The notes beneath the pieces are model-generated. The model had not been told where the DNA came from, searched no databases, and worked only from the letters and a program-made list of their open reading frames with translations. From NCBI GenBank assembly GCA_900320095.1, contig ONQZ01000015.1, positions 1-58,568 on the forward strand: DNA of 58,568 nt. Direction: 5' to 3'. Shown piece after piece: positions 26,927-37,069 of the stretch. Made by a program: the position numbers and the translations under genes. Every line of letters starts with the position of its first letter. The stretch's first letter is position 1. This DNA is from an uncultured Lentisphaerota bacterium. GTDB lineage: Bacteria > Verrucomicrobiota > Lentisphaeria > Victivallales > UBA1829.

Positions 26927-29509
26927 TTAGATATTGATATAGAACTTCCGCATTTCGGGGGCGCGCTGGGCGATATTGACGAGGTGGTCGCCGATCCGTT
27001 CAAGCTCCCAGAGCATTTCGATGAAGATCACGCTGGCGTCGACGGCGCATTCGCCCTTGTTGCGGCGTTCCACGTGGACCTGTTCGTACTGCTTGGCGAG
27101 CTCGTTGATCTCGCGTTCGTTGGCCTCTGCATCACTGGCGACGTGTGCGGCCTCCTGCTGCTGTTCGCGGGCCTGCTCGGCCATCATCGCCTTGATGTTC
27201 TTTTCGTACTTGTGCGCGAGCTTGTTCAGCTTGCGTTCGCCCTCGATCGCCGAACGGATTCCGGCCTCGTTTTCCTCGTGCTTGTGCGAAAGCGCGAGCT
27301 TGACGTTTTCCGCCTGCGAGGAAAGGAGCTCCCACAGGGAATTGAGGTTATCCTGCGCGACGTCGGAAAGCTTGGTGTCGACCTTGGAGAGGCGTTTCGT
27401 GAGGCGCATGATGTTGGCGGTGTGGTCGGCGATGCGTTCGGCGTCGTTGGTGCAGTGCATGAGCAGCGGGATCAGGTTGGACTGCGGATTGGAGAGGTGC
27501 TGGCGCGTGATCTGGACAAGGTAGTTCGTGATGTCGGACTGCATCTTGTCGACCTGCTGCTCGTCGGCCTCCAGCTGTTCGAACTCGGTCTCGTCGACGT
27601 GCGCGGCGCGGAAATGATGATTGACCGCGCGGTCGATCATGCTCCAGGAGAGTTCGACCATCCTGCGGATCTCGATGATGGACTGTTCGATAGCCATGGC
27701 GGGCGTACGGAGGAGCAGAGGTTCCAGCGTGCGCGTGCTGACCGGCTTGGTCCTGTCGCCAGGGATGAGCGTTTCGCAGAGGTGCGCGAACGGCTTCAGC
27801 ATGGGCATGATGGCGAGAACCGTGAGAACGTTGAAGATCGTGTGCGCCATGGCGATGTGGCGTTCCAGGTTCTGCGGCACGGCGGCGAACGCGTCGCCCG
27901 GCGTGATGGCGTTCACGATGTACAGGAAGAACGGCGTCCTCCCCGCGCCGACGGGGATGTACAGCAGCACGACCATCAGGACCGCGCCGAAGAAGTTGAA
28001 GAGGAAGTGCGCGAGCGCGGCCTGTTTCGCCACGCGGTTGGCGGTGATCGAGGCGAGGCAGGCGTTGATCGTGGTGCCGATGTTCGTGCCGATCAGGAGC
28101 GGGACAGCGGTGTAGAAGTTGACGAGTCCGGCGGCGGAGAGCGCGAGGATGATGCCGATGACCGCCGCGCTGGCGCTGACGAGGAACACCGCGACCATGC
28201 CGATCCCGATCGCGCCGAGGATCGGCAGCAGCGGCATGAATCCGTCGGGCGTTTTCGGCGCGCAGTCAATCAGGGAGAAGAGGTGGAGGAACGACGGGAA
28301 CGTGCCGAGGATGCTCATCTGCGTACTCATCATGCTCATGCCGAAGAAGAGCATGCCGAACCCGAAGATGGCGTTGCCCCAGCCCTGCAGGTTGCGTTTT
28401 TTCGTGAACGTCATCAGGACGAATCCGAGCGCAACGGCGGGCAGCGCGAGGCCGCTCAGGTTGAACGAGATCAGCTGCGCGGTCATGGTCGTGCCGATGT
28501 TCGCGCCGAAGATGATGCCGATCGCCTGGACCAGGTTCAGCAACCCCGCGTTGATGAAGCCGAGCACCATGATGGTCGTGGCGGCGCTGGACTGGATGAC
28601 CGCGGTGACGAACGCGCCGGCGATCACGCCCAGGATCGAGTTTTTCGAGAAGAACTGGAGCACCTGCTGCATCTTCTCGCCCGCGATGTTCTGGAGGCCG
28701 CGGCTCAGGCGGAGCATGCCGAAGATCAGGAACGCGATGCCGCCGACCATGCTCATGCAGACGGAGAACATGTCGATGCCGAGCATGCGGGCGTCGAGCG
28801 CGCGGATGTAGATGCCGTGCGCCGGGTCCGCGACCTCGATCGAGAAATGGTATTCGCCGGTCTCGCCGCCGAGCCGGACGAACGTCTGCGCCAGGCCGTT
28901 CTTGTCGGTCCGGACCTCGGGCGTAAGGACTTTCGGCTGGGATTTGCTGCGCGGCGCGGACTTGACGCTGAAATATACCGGGGCGTTCTCGACGGGATTG
29001 CCGTCCGCGTCGACGACCTTGATCACGAGCGGTTCGCCCATGACCTCGTTCGTCATGCCCTGCCGTTCGGCGTTTTCGATCTTCGCGCCGACGGTCATGC
29101 GGACGAGGACGGACTTGTCGGGATCGTTCAGCGGCGTGATCTTGACGTAGTTGTCGCCGACTTTATGGCCGGCTTTGACCTTCGCGCGGACCACGCCCAC
29201 GACGTCGGTCTCCTCTGAGATCTGCGTGATCTCCAGGTCGGACCCTTCGGCGGCTTCGAATTTCACCGGCTCCCCGGCAAGCAGGCGCTGTTTGCCCGAG
29301 CCGGAGGAATCGTCGTCGGTCACGCCGCGCACTTCCACGCGAATATCGCGCTCGAATTCCTCCCCGGGAACGGTGCTTTGATCGGTGCCGTAGATGACGT
29401 CGAGACGGCCGATCTTGTGAGGGCCTTCGGTTGAGCCGTCGCACGCGGAGAAGACCGCGACCAGGACACACGACAGCAGAAGCGAAACGATACCGGATGC
29501 AAATCTCAT
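26927..29509 (-). CDS. Na+/phosphate cotransporter with exported Ig-like domains and PhoU tail
   Basis: 860 residues in three parts. (1) N-terminal signal with a weak lipobox (FSAC, Cys23) and about 215 residues of two Ig-like (Big_1-type) beta domains, e.g. EPLVIKVVDADGNPVENAPVYF. (2) NptA/PNaS-type transporter core, about 250-590, with the duplicated motifs QSSAATT and GANIGTT / GTNIGTT that form the sodium/phosphate path. (3) PhoU-like helical bundle, about 620-860, with HCTNDAERIADHTANI and ELERIGDHLVNI. The core and PhoU tail are a known combination; the exported Ig-like extension is not usual. Leading gene of a pair with DUF2062. Confidence 0.88.
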   Translation of the reverse strand: MRFASGIVSLLLSCVLVAVFSACDGSTEGPHKIGRLDVIYGTDQSTVPGEEFERDIRVEVRGVTDDDSSGSGKQRLLAGEPVKFEAAEGSDLEITQISEETDVVGVVRAKVKAGHKVGDNYVKITPLNDPDKSVLVRMTVGAKIENAERQGMTNEVMGEPLVIKVVDADGNPVENAPVYFSVKSAPRSKSQPKVLTPEVRTDKNGLAQTFVRLGGETGEYHFSIEVADPAHGIYIRALDARMLGIDMFSVCMSMVGGIAFLIFGMLRLSRGLQNIAGEKMQQVLQFFSKNSILGVIAGAFVTAVIQSSAATTIMVLGFINAGLLNLVQAIGIIFGANIGTTMTAQLISFNLSGLALPAVALGFVLMTFTKKRNLQGWGNAIFGFGMLFFGMSMMSTQMSILGTFPSFLHLFSLIDCAPKTPDGFMPLLPILGAIGIGMVAVFLVSASAAVIGIILALSAAGLVNFYTAVPLLIGTNIGTTINACLASITANRVAKQAALAHFLFNFFGAVLMVVLLYIPVGAGRTPFFLYIVNAITPGDAFAAVPQNLERHIAMAHTIFNVLTVLAIMPMLKPFAHLCETLIPGDRTKPVSTRTLEPLLLRTPAMAIEQSIIEIRRMVELSWSMIDRAVNHHFRAAHVDETEFEQLEADEQQVDKMQSDITNYLVQITRQHLSNPQSNLIPLLMHCTNDAERIADHTANIMRLTKRLSKVDTKLSDVAQDNLNSLWELLSSQAENVKLALSHKHEENEAGIRSAIEGERKLNKLAHKYEKNIKAMMAEQAREQQQEAAHVASDAEANEREINELAKQYEQVHVERRNKGECAVDASVIFIEMLWELERIGDHLVNIAQRAPEMRKFYINI

Positions 29510-29541
29510 ATAGGACCTTCAGCTGGATTGAAATTTCAAAT

Positions 29542-29570
29542 AATATAACACTCGTTATCGCAAAAATCAA
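29542..29570 (-). promoter_or_regulatory. Promoter of Na/Pi cotransporter gene
   Basis: Minus strand TTGATT (29570-29565), 17-nt spacer, TATATT (29547-29542). A perfect 12-bp palindrome TTGAAATTTCAA (29528-29539) lies at the expected transcription start and could be an operator. Confidence 0.6.
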
Positions 29571-29578
29571 GTATCGCC

Positions 29579-29607
29579 TTGAAAATGGAAGAAAGAAGTA
29601 TTATATT
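29579..29607 (+). promoter_or_regulatory. Promoter of WecA-like fusion / lpxK
   Basis: TTGAAA (29579-29584), 17-nt spacer, TATATT (29602-29607), with about 150 nt of leader. Confidence 0.55.
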
Positions 29608-29763
29608 ATTCCGATTGCGGTTCCTCCGTCCGGCACGGCTCATCTCCCGAACGGGACAAAAGAACCGGACTCGCCCGTCGGCCGGAAACGCCGTTTCAGC
29701 GAACGGCCGTTCAGGAACACACGTCGGCAAATACACTTTCGCAGCATAGGAAATGTCCGTGTT

Positions 29764-31842
29764 ATGGGAACACTGAAATATTTGTTAGCCAATATCATTT
29801 ATCCGCTGGCGGCGTTCGCCGTCTCCCTGATCCTGACCCGGGTGTGCATCACGGTCCTGCCGCATCTGGGGTACATGGACATGCCGAAGGGCAGACATAT
29901 CCACAAGAGACCTGTTCCGCGCGCGGGCGGCATCGGTTTCATCATCGCGTTCTGGTTCTCCATCATGCTCTTTGCGGGAAAGCTCTGCGACGGAGACTTC
30001 ACGAAACTCGCGGACCAGAACGTCGGCAAGTTCCTGATCGCCCTGGGCGGCGCGTCCGTCATCCTCTTCTTCACCGGACTGTACGACGACCGCTTCGACA
30101 TGCCGAGCGTGATCAAGCTCCTGCTTCAGATCGTGGCGGGCGTTACGCTGTATTTCCTGGGCGGAGGCATCCGGACGGTTTTCGACTGTACGCTCCCCCC
30201 CTATCTCGCGCTGATCGTGACCGTCTGCTGGACGATCGGCATCGTGAACGCATTCAATCTGATTGACGGACTGGACGGGCTCGCAGCCGGACTGGCATCC
30301 ATTTCCTCCATCTGCATTGCCGCGTGGACCATGCTCACCGGCGGAAATCTTCCGATGGTGATCCTGCTCTTCACATTCTGCGGAGCCTGCCTCGGGTTCC
30401 TGGTGTTCAACTTCTCCCCTGCGCGCATCTTCATGGGCGACACGGGCAGCATGTTCCTCGGTCTCTTCTTCGCCATAACGAGCATGGACCAGTGTTCGCG
30501 CCCCGCCGTCACGGTCGCCGCCCTGCTGGTGCCGCTGGTCGCAATCGGCGTGCCGATCTTCGACGTGATCCTCGCCATCTGGCGGCGCAGCGTGAGGCGC
30601 TTCGGCGTGCACATGCTGAAGGAAAACCTCGACGATGTCGAAGCCGTGACCGAGCTGGAACACGGCATCGATTCGACCGGACGGATCGAGCTGAAAACCG
30701 TCCTGAAGAATGAAAACGGCGTGATGGACGCCGACCAAGACCATCTGCACCACCGCCTCCTCCGCGAGTCCCACAACAAGACCAGCCGCGCCGTCCTGCT
30801 GATGTATGCGATCTCCGTCGTCTTCTCGCTCGGGGCGATCGCCCTGACATTCATCGGACAGCGGATGCCTGCGCTGGCATTCCTGCTGGTCATCATCGGC
30901 GTGTTTTTCACCCTCCGCCTCGCGAACATCGAACTTCTCGCATCCATGAGCGTGGTGACGCAGGGCGTCCGCTTCCCGCGGAAATCCTTTATCCTCACCG
31001 CCGCGCATCCCCTGATCGACTTCCTTATGGTGACGGTGTCGTTCTTCCTGATCTATGCGTTCATGTCAAATAAGATTCAGAGCTTCTATAATGTTTATCT
31101 TTTCCTGATCATGGTCGTACCGTACTTCCTGGTCCTGATTCTGTCCGGCATCTACCGCACCTATTGGCTCCGTGCCGGAATCGAACGCTATTACACCCTG
31201 ATGAAACTTCTTTTCCTGGCTGCATGCATTTCCTTCATTCTGCTGAATATCTGCGCCATGAAAGGATGGATCCTTGCCAGCAACATGAAGCGCACGACCC
31301 TGATCCTTTTCCTGCTTCAGACCTCATTCTCGTTCGCCGCCATCATCGCGGAACGCTTCCTGCTCCACTTCTTCGAATCCTTCGCCATCCGGTCCTACTA
31401 CCTGAAAAATTCGCCGGAGGCCAGCAAGCACAACACTGTCATCTACGGAGGCGGACTGGGCTGCCGCATGTACATCAACAACCTGTACAGCAGCCGCCAC
31501 CTCTCCTGCCCGTTCCACATCCTCGGCATCGTGGACGAGGATCCCTCGCTCCAGAAACTGAACGTCTACGGATTCCAGGTGCTCGGCACCAGCGACGACC
31601 TGGAAAAGCTGTACAAGAAGACCCCCTTCGACACCATCGTCCTCACCACGGTCAATATTTCCAACGAATTCATCGACAGGATCCGCGCGTTCGCCCGCGA
31701 ACACAACGTCCGCCTGACCATGTTCCTGTCGCAGGAGTATCCCGCCGACCTGGAGTTTTTCCAATTGCTGCAGAGCAAGGCGATCAATCCCATCGTTGAA
31801 GAAAAACCGGACGAACAGGACGATCCCGGACTCGGAATATGA
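29764..31842 (+). CDS. WecA/MraY-type glycosyl-1-phosphate transferase fused to FlaA1/CapD-like N-terminal domain
   Basis: 692 residues. Residues 1-380 are an undecaprenyl-phosphate sugar-1-phosphate transferase with the hallmark DDRFDMP, NAFNLIDGLDGLAAG, FMGDTGSMFLGL and a closing DHLHHRLL; such enzymes start O-antigen or capsule units on the lipid carrier. An extra stretch of about 40 residues (VHMLKENLDD ... NENGV) splits the last two motifs. Residues 400-560 hold four more helices and 560-680 a Rossmann domain (VIYGGGLGCRMYI) resembling the N-terminal half of FlaA1/WbpM-type dehydratases, without their catalytic half. Its stop overlaps the lpxK start. ATG at 29764 is the first in frame after the promoter. 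Confidence 0.85.
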   Translation: MGTLKYLLANIIYPLAAFAVSLILTRVCITVLPHLGYMDMPKGRHIHKRPVPRAGGIGFIIAFWFSIMLFAGKLCDGDFTKLADQNVGKFLIALGGASVILFFTGLYDDRFDMPSVIKLLLQIVAGVTLYFLGGGIRTVFDCTLPPYLALIVTVCWTIGIVNAFNLIDGLDGLAAGLASISSICIAAWTMLTGGNLPMVILLFTFCGACLGFLVFNFSPARIFMGDTGSMFLGLFFAITSMDQCSRPAVTVAALLVPLVAIGVPIFDVILAIWRRSVRRFGVHMLKENLDDVEAVTELEHGIDSTGRIELKTVLKNENGVMDADQDHLHHRLLRESHNKTSRAVLLMYAISVVFSLGAIALTFIGQRMPALAFLLVIIGVFFTLRLANIELLASMSVVTQGVRFPRKSFILTAAHPLIDFLMVTVSFFLIYAFMSNKIQSFYNVYLFLIMVVPYFLVLILSGIYRTYWLRAGIERYYTLMKLLFLAACISFILLNICAMKGWILASNMKRTTLILFLLQTSFSFAAIIAERFLLHFFESFAIRSYYLKNSPEASKHNTVIYGGGLGCRMYINNLYSSRHLSCPFHILGIVDEDPSLQKLNVYGFQVLGTSDDLEKLYKKTPFDTIVLTTVNISNEFIDRIRAFAREHNVRLTMFLSQEYPADLEFFQLLQSKAINPIVEEKPDEQDDPGLGI

Positions 31843-33014
31843 CGTTTCACGAAATCGGAGAAAACCTGGAGCAGTATTTCATTGAGATCATCCAGGAGAA
31901 ACGGCGCAGCTCGTTCGACCGCGTCACCTACGGGTTTCTGTTCATGGCGTCGCGGTTCTATCGCCGCGCCGTACAATTCCGCCTCTGGCTCTATGAAAAC
32001 CGCGTGATCCGCAACCACTCCATCGGCTGCCTCGTGGTCAGCATCGGCAACCTCACGTGCGGCGGCACGGGCAAGACGCCGGTCGTCGAGATCTTCGCCA
32101 AGACGCTGAGCCGGAAGGGGCGCCGCGTCGCCGTCCTGAGCCGCGGATACCGAAGCCGCGACAACCGCTCGTTCCTGGAAAAACTCCGCGGCAAATTCAC
32201 CTCGCGCCGCATGGTCATCCCGCCGCGCGTCGTCTCCAATGGCAAAGACCTGCTCCTGAACTCGCTCTCCGCCGGCGACGAGCCGTACATGCTCGCGACG
32301 AACCTGAAGGACGTGGTCGTGCTGGTCGACAAGGACCGCGTGAAATCCGGCCTCTACGCCATCGAGGAATACCACACCGACACGCTCATCCTCGACGACG
32401 GATTCCAGTACCTCGGCCTGCGCCCCCACCTGAACATCCTGCTCGTCGACTCCACCTGCCCGTTCGGCAACCACCACGTCCTCCCGCGCGGCCTGCTCCG
32501 CGAGCCCATCAAGAACATCCGCCGCGCCGATTACATCTTCCTCACGAAATCCGATGCCTCGCCGCGCCTGCGCCACCTGAAGGACTTCATGCGCCGCCAC
32601 AACCGCCGCGCCGAGATCATCGAGTGCTGCCACCGCCCGAAATACCTGGAGGACGTGTTCGACCGCGGCGTCCGGTTCCCGCTCTCCATGCTCAAAGGGC
32701 TGAGGATCGCCTCGCTCTCCGCCATCGCGAACCCCGCCAGCTTCAACGCCTTCCTGACCCAGCACGGCGGCGAGATCGTGCTCGAACGCCATTTCGCCGA
32801 TCATCACCGCTACAGCCAGCAGGAGATGATCGACTTCGTGAACAGCGCCAAGGCCGCCGGCGCCGAGTACATCCTGACCACGGAAAAGGACGCCGTACGC
32901 ATGCCGCGCCTCGACCGCCGCGACCTCCCGTTCCTCTTCCTCCGCATCGAGATCGACATTCTCAGCGGCCAGGAAAACTTCGACCAGTGCATCACGCGCA
33001 TCTGCTTCCTGTGA
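31839..33014 (+). CDS. lpxK: Tetraacyldisaccharide 4'-kinase
   Basis: Phosphorylates the lipid A disaccharide at the 4' position on the inner face of the membrane, making lipid IVA. 391 residues, a little longer than E. coli (328). Walker A GGTGKTP lies near residue 75; the DDGFQ motif ([12 protein letters not shown]), PRGLLREP and the late TTEKDAVR are typical. An amphipathic N-terminal helix (about 1-60) precedes the nucleotide fold. Overlaps the preceding gene by ATGA, so translation is coupled to the WecA-like fusion, linking lipid A and surface glycan synthesis. Confidence 0.93.
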   Translation: MTFHEIGENLEQYFIEIIQEKRRSSFDRVTYGFLFMASRFYRRAVQFRLWLYENRVIRNHSIGCLVVSIGNLTCGGTGKTPVVEIFAKTLSRKGRRVAVLSRGYRSRDNRSFLEKLRGKFTSRRMVIPPRVVSNGKDLLLNSLSAGDEPYMLATNLKDVVVLVDKDRVKSGLYAIEEYHTDTLILDDGFQYLGLRPHLNILLVDSTCPFGNHHVLPRGLLREPIKNIRRADYIFLTKSDASPRLRHLKDFMRRHNRRAEIIECCHRPKYLEDVFDRGVRFPLSMLKGLRIASLSAIANPASFNAFLTQHGGEIVLERHFADHHRYSQQEMIDFVNSAKAAGAEYILTTEKDAVRMPRLDRRDLPFLFLRIEIDILSGQENFDQCITRICFL

Positions 33015-33102
33015 GCGGGACGCGGACGCGGCGGAAAAGCTCCGGATAAAGACAAAAAACGGTTTCTCCGGCGCTTTCTTTTACTTTCTATAAAGAAATT
33101 GC

Positions 33103-33130
33103 TTGATTTTTTAGGAAAAACCTGTATATT
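33103..33130 (+). promoter_or_regulatory. Promoter of ppdK
   Basis: TTGATT (33103-33108), 16-nt spacer, TATATT (33125-33130), giving about 70 nt of leader. Confidence 0.55.
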
Positions 33131-33205
33131 AAATGGTTAATCTCCACAATCGACATAAAAAACACGCTAGAAAAAACGCAAAACAACTGCTAGAAAGGAT
33201 TTCGC

Positions 33206-35971
33206 ATGAAGAAATCTTCCGCGAAAAAGTACGTCTACCTGTTCGGAAAAGGCATGAGCGACGGCGACGCTTCCATGAATGAACTGCTCGGCGGCAAAGG
33301 CGCCAACCTCGCCGAAATGGCCAAACTCGGTCTCCCCGTTCCCGCCGGATTCACCATCACAACCGAATGCTGCGTCGATTATTTCGCGAACGGCCAGAAG
33401 AATCCCGCCGGCCTCGACGCCCAGGTCAAGACTGCTCTCGCACAGGTCGAAAAAGTCATGAAGATGAAGTACGGCGACAAGGACAATCCGCTGCTCGTCT
33501 CCTGCCGTTCCGGCGCCCGCAAGTCCATGCCCGGCATGATGGAGACCGTCCTGAACGTCGGCCTCGCCACCAGCACGATCCCCGGCCTCGTGAAACGCAC
33601 CGGCGGAAATGAACGTTTCGTCTACGACGCCTACCGCCGCCTCATCATGATGTACTCCGACGTCGTCATGGAAAAGGCCGAGGGCATTGAGCCCGCCGAG
33701 GGCTGCGCCATCCGCAAACAGCTCGATGCCATGCTCGACGACCTGAAGAAGGCGAAGGGATACAAGAGCGACACCGACCTCTCCGTCGCCGACCTGAAGA
33801 AACTCTGCAAGGACTTCAAAGTCCGCATCAAAAAAGTCCTCAAGCGCGAATTCCCCGATGATCCCATGCTTCAGCTCCAGGGCGCGATCGGCGCCGTCTT
33901 CAAGAGCTGGAACGGCAAGAAGGCCGTCTCCTACCGCCGCATTGAGGGCATTCCGGACGACTGGGGCACCGCCGTCAACGTCCAGAGCATGGTCTTCGGC
34001 AACATGGGCGACACCTCCGCCACCGGCGTCGCGTTCACCCGCGACCCCGCCACCGGCGACAACAAGTTCTACGGCGAATGGCTCATCAACGCCCAGGGCG
34101 AAGACGTCGTCGCCGGAACCCGCACCCCGTTCCCGCTGAACGACGAGACCAAGAACGAGCAGAACAAGCATCTGACCTCCATGCAGGAGATGCTCCCGAA
34201 GACCTACGAGGAACTCGTCGGCATCCGCAACAAGCTCGAGCACCACTACCACGACATGCTCGACATCGAGTTCACCATCCAGGACAAGCAGCTCTTCATG
34301 CTCCAGTGCCGCGTCGGCAAGCGCACCGGCACCGCCGCCCTGAATATGGCGATGGACATGCTCAAGGAAAAGCTCATCGACGAGAAGACCGCCGTCATGC
34401 GCGTCGCTCCGTCCCAGCTCGACGAACTCCTCCACCCGATCCTTGACCAGAAGGCCGAAAAGGCCGCCAAGGTCATCGTGAAGGGCCTCCCCGCCGGCCC
34501 CGGCGGCGCGGTCGGACGCATCGTCTTCAACTCCGAAGACGCCATGGCGTGCCACAAGAAGAAACTCGCCTGCATCATGGTCCGTGAAGAGACCAATCCG
34601 GAAGACGTCGACGGCATGCGCGCCGCCACCGGCATCCTCACCGCCCGCGGCGGCATGACCAGCCACGCGGCGCTCGTCTGCCGCGGCTGGGGCAAGTGCT
34701 GCATCGTCGGCGCCGCCGATATCCAGGTCGACGAGGTCAAGAAGACCCTCAAGATCGGCAAGCAGACCTTCAAGGAAGGCGACATGCTCAGTTTGAACGG
34801 CACCCGCGGCTATGTGTACGCCGGCGCGCTGAAGACTGTCGACTCCAGCGAGAACGAACAGCTCAAGAAGTTCATGAAGCTCGTCGATAAGTTCAAAAAG
34901 CTCGGCGTCCGCGCCAATGCCGACACCGCCGAAGACGCCGCCAAGGCGCGCGCATTCGGCGCCGAGGGCATCGGACTCTTCCGCACCGAGCATATGTTCT
35001 ACGGCGGCAACGAAAAGCCGCTCTTCGCACTCCGCAAGATGATCCTCAGCAGCACGCCCGAAGAACGCGTCAAGGCGCTCAACGAGCTCTTCCCCTACGT
35101 CAAGAAGGACGTCCTCGCCACCATGAAGGCGATGGAAGGCCTCCCGGTGACCGTTCGCTTCCTCGATCCGCCGCTGCACGAGTTCGTGCCCCACACCAAG
35201 GAACAGCAGCTTGAGCTCGCCAAGTCCATCGGCATCTCCCACGCGGAATTCCTGAAGCGCGCCGACGCCCTGAAGGAAAGCAACCCGATGATGGGTCACC
35301 GCGGCGTCCGCCTCGGCGTCACCTATCCCGAGATCACCGCCATGCAGGCGCGCGCCATCTTCGAGGCCGCCTCCGAGATCATGATCAAGGACAAGAAGCC
35401 CTGCCACGTCGAGATGATGATCCCCGTGACCTGCGACCCGAACGAGCTCAAGGACCAGAAGAAGGTCATCGAACAGGTCGCCGCGGAAGTCGCGAAGAAG
35501 AACAAGATCAAGAAGTTCGACTACATGGTAGGCACCATGATCGAGATCCCGCGCGCCGCCATCCTCGCCGGCAAGATGGCCGAGGAAGCCGAATTCTTCT
35601 CCTTCGGCACCAACGACCTCACCCAGATGACGTTCGGGTTCTCCCGCGACGACATCGGCAGCTTCATCGGCGAATACCTCGACAAGGACATCATCCCCGC
35701 CGATCCCTTCCAGACCATCGACCGCGACGGCGTCGGCTGGATGATCCGCCACGCTGTCGAGGCCGGACGCGCCACGCGCAAGAACCTGAAGGCCGGCATC
35801 TGCGGCGAACAGGGCGGCGAACCGAAGTCCGTGGAATTCTGCCACGAAGTCGGTCTCTCCTACGTCTCCTGCAGCGCCTACCGCGTGCCCATCGCACGCC
35901 TTGCAGCCGCGCAGGCCGCCATCAAGTCCGAGCTGGCCGCCAAGGCCGCCAAGAAGGCGAAACGGAAATAA
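33206..35971 (+). CDS. ppdK: Pyruvate, phosphate dikinase
   Basis: Interconverts pyruvate + ATP + phosphate and phosphoenolpyruvate + AMP + pyrophosphate; in anaerobes it mostly serves glycolysis with pyrophosphate. 921 residues (usual ~875; small insertions and a Lys/Ala-rich C-terminal tail explain the excess). Order: ATP-grasp nucleotide domain (GGKGANLAEM, SCRSGARKSMPGMM), phosphohistidine domain with catalytic His487 in GGMTSHAAL, and the PEP/pyruvate TIM barrel with FRTEHMF, FGTNDLTQM and the C-terminal Cys in YVSCSAYRVP. No signal peptide. Strong own promoter, good terminator, and very regular codon use fit high expression. Confidence 0.96.
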   Translation: MKKSSAKKYVYLFGKGMSDGDASMNELLGGKGANLAEMAKLGLPVPAGFTITTECCVDYFANGQKNPAGLDAQVKTALAQVEKVMKMKYGDKDNPLLVSCRSGARKSMPGMMETVLNVGLATSTIPGLVKRTGGNERFVYDAYRRLIMMYSDVVMEKAEGIEPAEGCAIRKQLDAMLDDLKKAKGYKSDTDLSVADLKKLCKDFKVRIKKVLKREFPDDPMLQLQGAIGAVFKSWNGKKAVSYRRIEGIPDDWGTAVNVQSMVFGNMGDTSATGVAFTRDPATGDNKFYGEWLINAQGEDVVAGTRTPFPLNDETKNEQNKHLTSMQEMLPKTYEELVGIRNKLEHHYHDMLDIEFTIQDKQLFMLQCRVGKRTGTAALNMAMDMLKEKLIDEKTAVMRVAPSQLDELLHPILDQKAEKAAKVIVKGLPAGPGGAVGRIVFNSEDAMACHKKKLACIMVREETNPEDVDGMRAATGILTARGGMTSHAALVCRGWGKCCIVGAADIQVDEVKKTLKIGKQTFKEGDMLSLNGTRGYVYAGALKTVDSSENEQLKKFMKLVDKFKKLGVRANADTAEDAAKARAFGAEGIGLFRTEHMFYGGNEKPLFALRKMILSSTPEERVKALNELFPYVKKDVLATMKAMEGLPVTVRFLDPPLHEFVPHTKEQQLELAKSIGISHAEFLKRADALKESNPMMGHRGVRLGVTYPEITAMQARAIFEAASEIMIKDKKPCHVEMMIPVTCDPNELKDQKKVIEQVAAEVAKKNKIKKFDYMVGTMIEIPRAAILAGKMAEEAEFFSFGTNDLTQMTFGFSRDDIGSFIGEYLDKDIIPADPFQTIDRDGVGWMIRHAVEAGRATRKNLKAGICGEQGGEPKSVEFCHEVGLSYVSCSAYRVPIARLAAAQAAIKSELAAKAAKKAKRK

Positions 35972-35992
35972 TCCGTTCCTTTCGGATCATAC

Positions 35993-36026
35993 CGGGGCGC
36001 CTGATCAACAGCGGGCGCCCCGTTTT
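35993..36026 (+). terminator. Terminator after ppdK
   Basis: CGGGGCGCC (35993-36001) pairs with GGCGCCCCG (36014-36022), followed by TTTT. Confidence 0.8.
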
Positions 36027-36074
36027 CATCTCAGCCCCCTGCCCCGAATAACAAATCATAAACGACCTCATCCC

Positions 36075-36965
36075 ATGCAGTTCTCCGGTCATCCCGTTTC
36101 CTTCTTCTATCCCTGGCGGTTTCTCTCCCGCGAACTCTACCGGTCCGTCATGGCCGACTTCCGCGACAATGGCGCGGACCGCCTCGTGATCGTGCAGGAA
36201 TGGATGGAACGCATCCTCGAGGACCATGTTTTCTACCTCGACCTGCTGGAGATGGTCCGCGATGCCGACATGAAGCTCTTCGAGGTGCACGCGCCGAACG
36301 GTCCGCACTGGGACCTCTCGTGTGTGTTCGAGGGGCGGCGCGGCCCGATGATCGAGGGGCACAAACGCGCGCTCTGCTACGCCGCGGAGACCGGATGCCG
36401 CACGTACACGATCCACATCGGCGCGGGCCAGTACAACCGCTTCCGCATGCCGATCCCGAAACTCCGCGAGGCCGCACTCCGCACGCTCGACGAACTCGTC
36501 CCCCACGCCGAAAAGCTCGGCGTCGCGATCGCCGTGGAAAACAGCTTCGAGCCGCCGAACACGCCCGACGAGGTGCTGTTCCTGCTGGAACACTTCAACT
36601 CGCCCGCGCTCGGCTGCTGCTACGACGCCGGACACGCGAACGTCATGGCGCCCGCGCCCGGCAAACGCCAGGCCCTTTACTGCGCCGTCATGAAGGAGAT
36701 CTGGGACGGGCATGTGGTCGAATATCCGGACGCGCTCGGCAGGCTCGCGCCGCACGTCGTGACCGCGCATCTGCACGACAACGACGGCTATCGCGACGCC
36801 CATGCCCTGCCCGGGTCCGGCACGGTCGACTGGCATGCCATTCTCGCGAAGCTCGCCGCCTGTCCGCGGCTCGTCTCCGTGCAGTCGGAGGTGCATTGCG
36901 ACCGCGCGGAAAACGAGGTCACACCCGGCCGCATCTGCCGGAAATTCGCGGAGCTTTTCGCCTGA
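36075..36965 (+). CDS. Sugar phosphate isomerase/epimerase-like TIM barrel
   Basis: 296 residues of the xylose-isomerase-like / AP-endonuclease-2 superfamily. Metal-binding positions are visible in IHIGAGQ, the conserved glutamate in VAVENSF-like IAVENSFEPP, CYDAGHAN, THLHDND-like TAHLHDNDG and the C-terminal SEVH. Family members isomerise or epimerise sugars or act on myo-inositol derivatives in the cytoplasm; the substrate cannot be read. ATG at 36075 is the first start after the ppdK terminator; no clear ribosome site, so a start a little downstream is possible. Confidence 0.8.
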   Translation: MQFSGHPVSFFYPWRFLSRELYRSVMADFRDNGADRLVIVQEWMERILEDHVFYLDLLEMVRDADMKLFEVHAPNGPHWDLSCVFEGRRGPMIEGHKRALCYAAETGCRTYTIHIGAGQYNRFRMPIPKLREAALRTLDELVPHAEKLGVAIAVENSFEPPNTPDEVLFLLEHFNSPALGCCYDAGHANVMAPAPGKRQALYCAVMKEIWDGHVVEYPDALGRLAPHVVTAHLHDNDGYRDAHALPGSGTVDWHAILAKLAACPRLVSVQSEVHCDRAENEVTPGRICRKFAELFA

Positions 36966-37004
36966 CGGGACAGACAGGGCGATTCAATACGTGCAAAGAC
37001 ACCG

Positions 37005-37042
37005 GGAGCCGGATACAAACCTGCATCCGGCTCCTGTTTTTT
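37005..37042 (+). terminator. Terminator after TIM-barrel gene
   Basis: GGAGCCGGAT (37005-37014) pairs with ATCCGGCTCC (37025-37034), then TGTTTTTT. Confidence 0.8.
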
Positions 37043-37069
37043 CTGTAAAGTTTTGCAGAGAGTTTGAGA

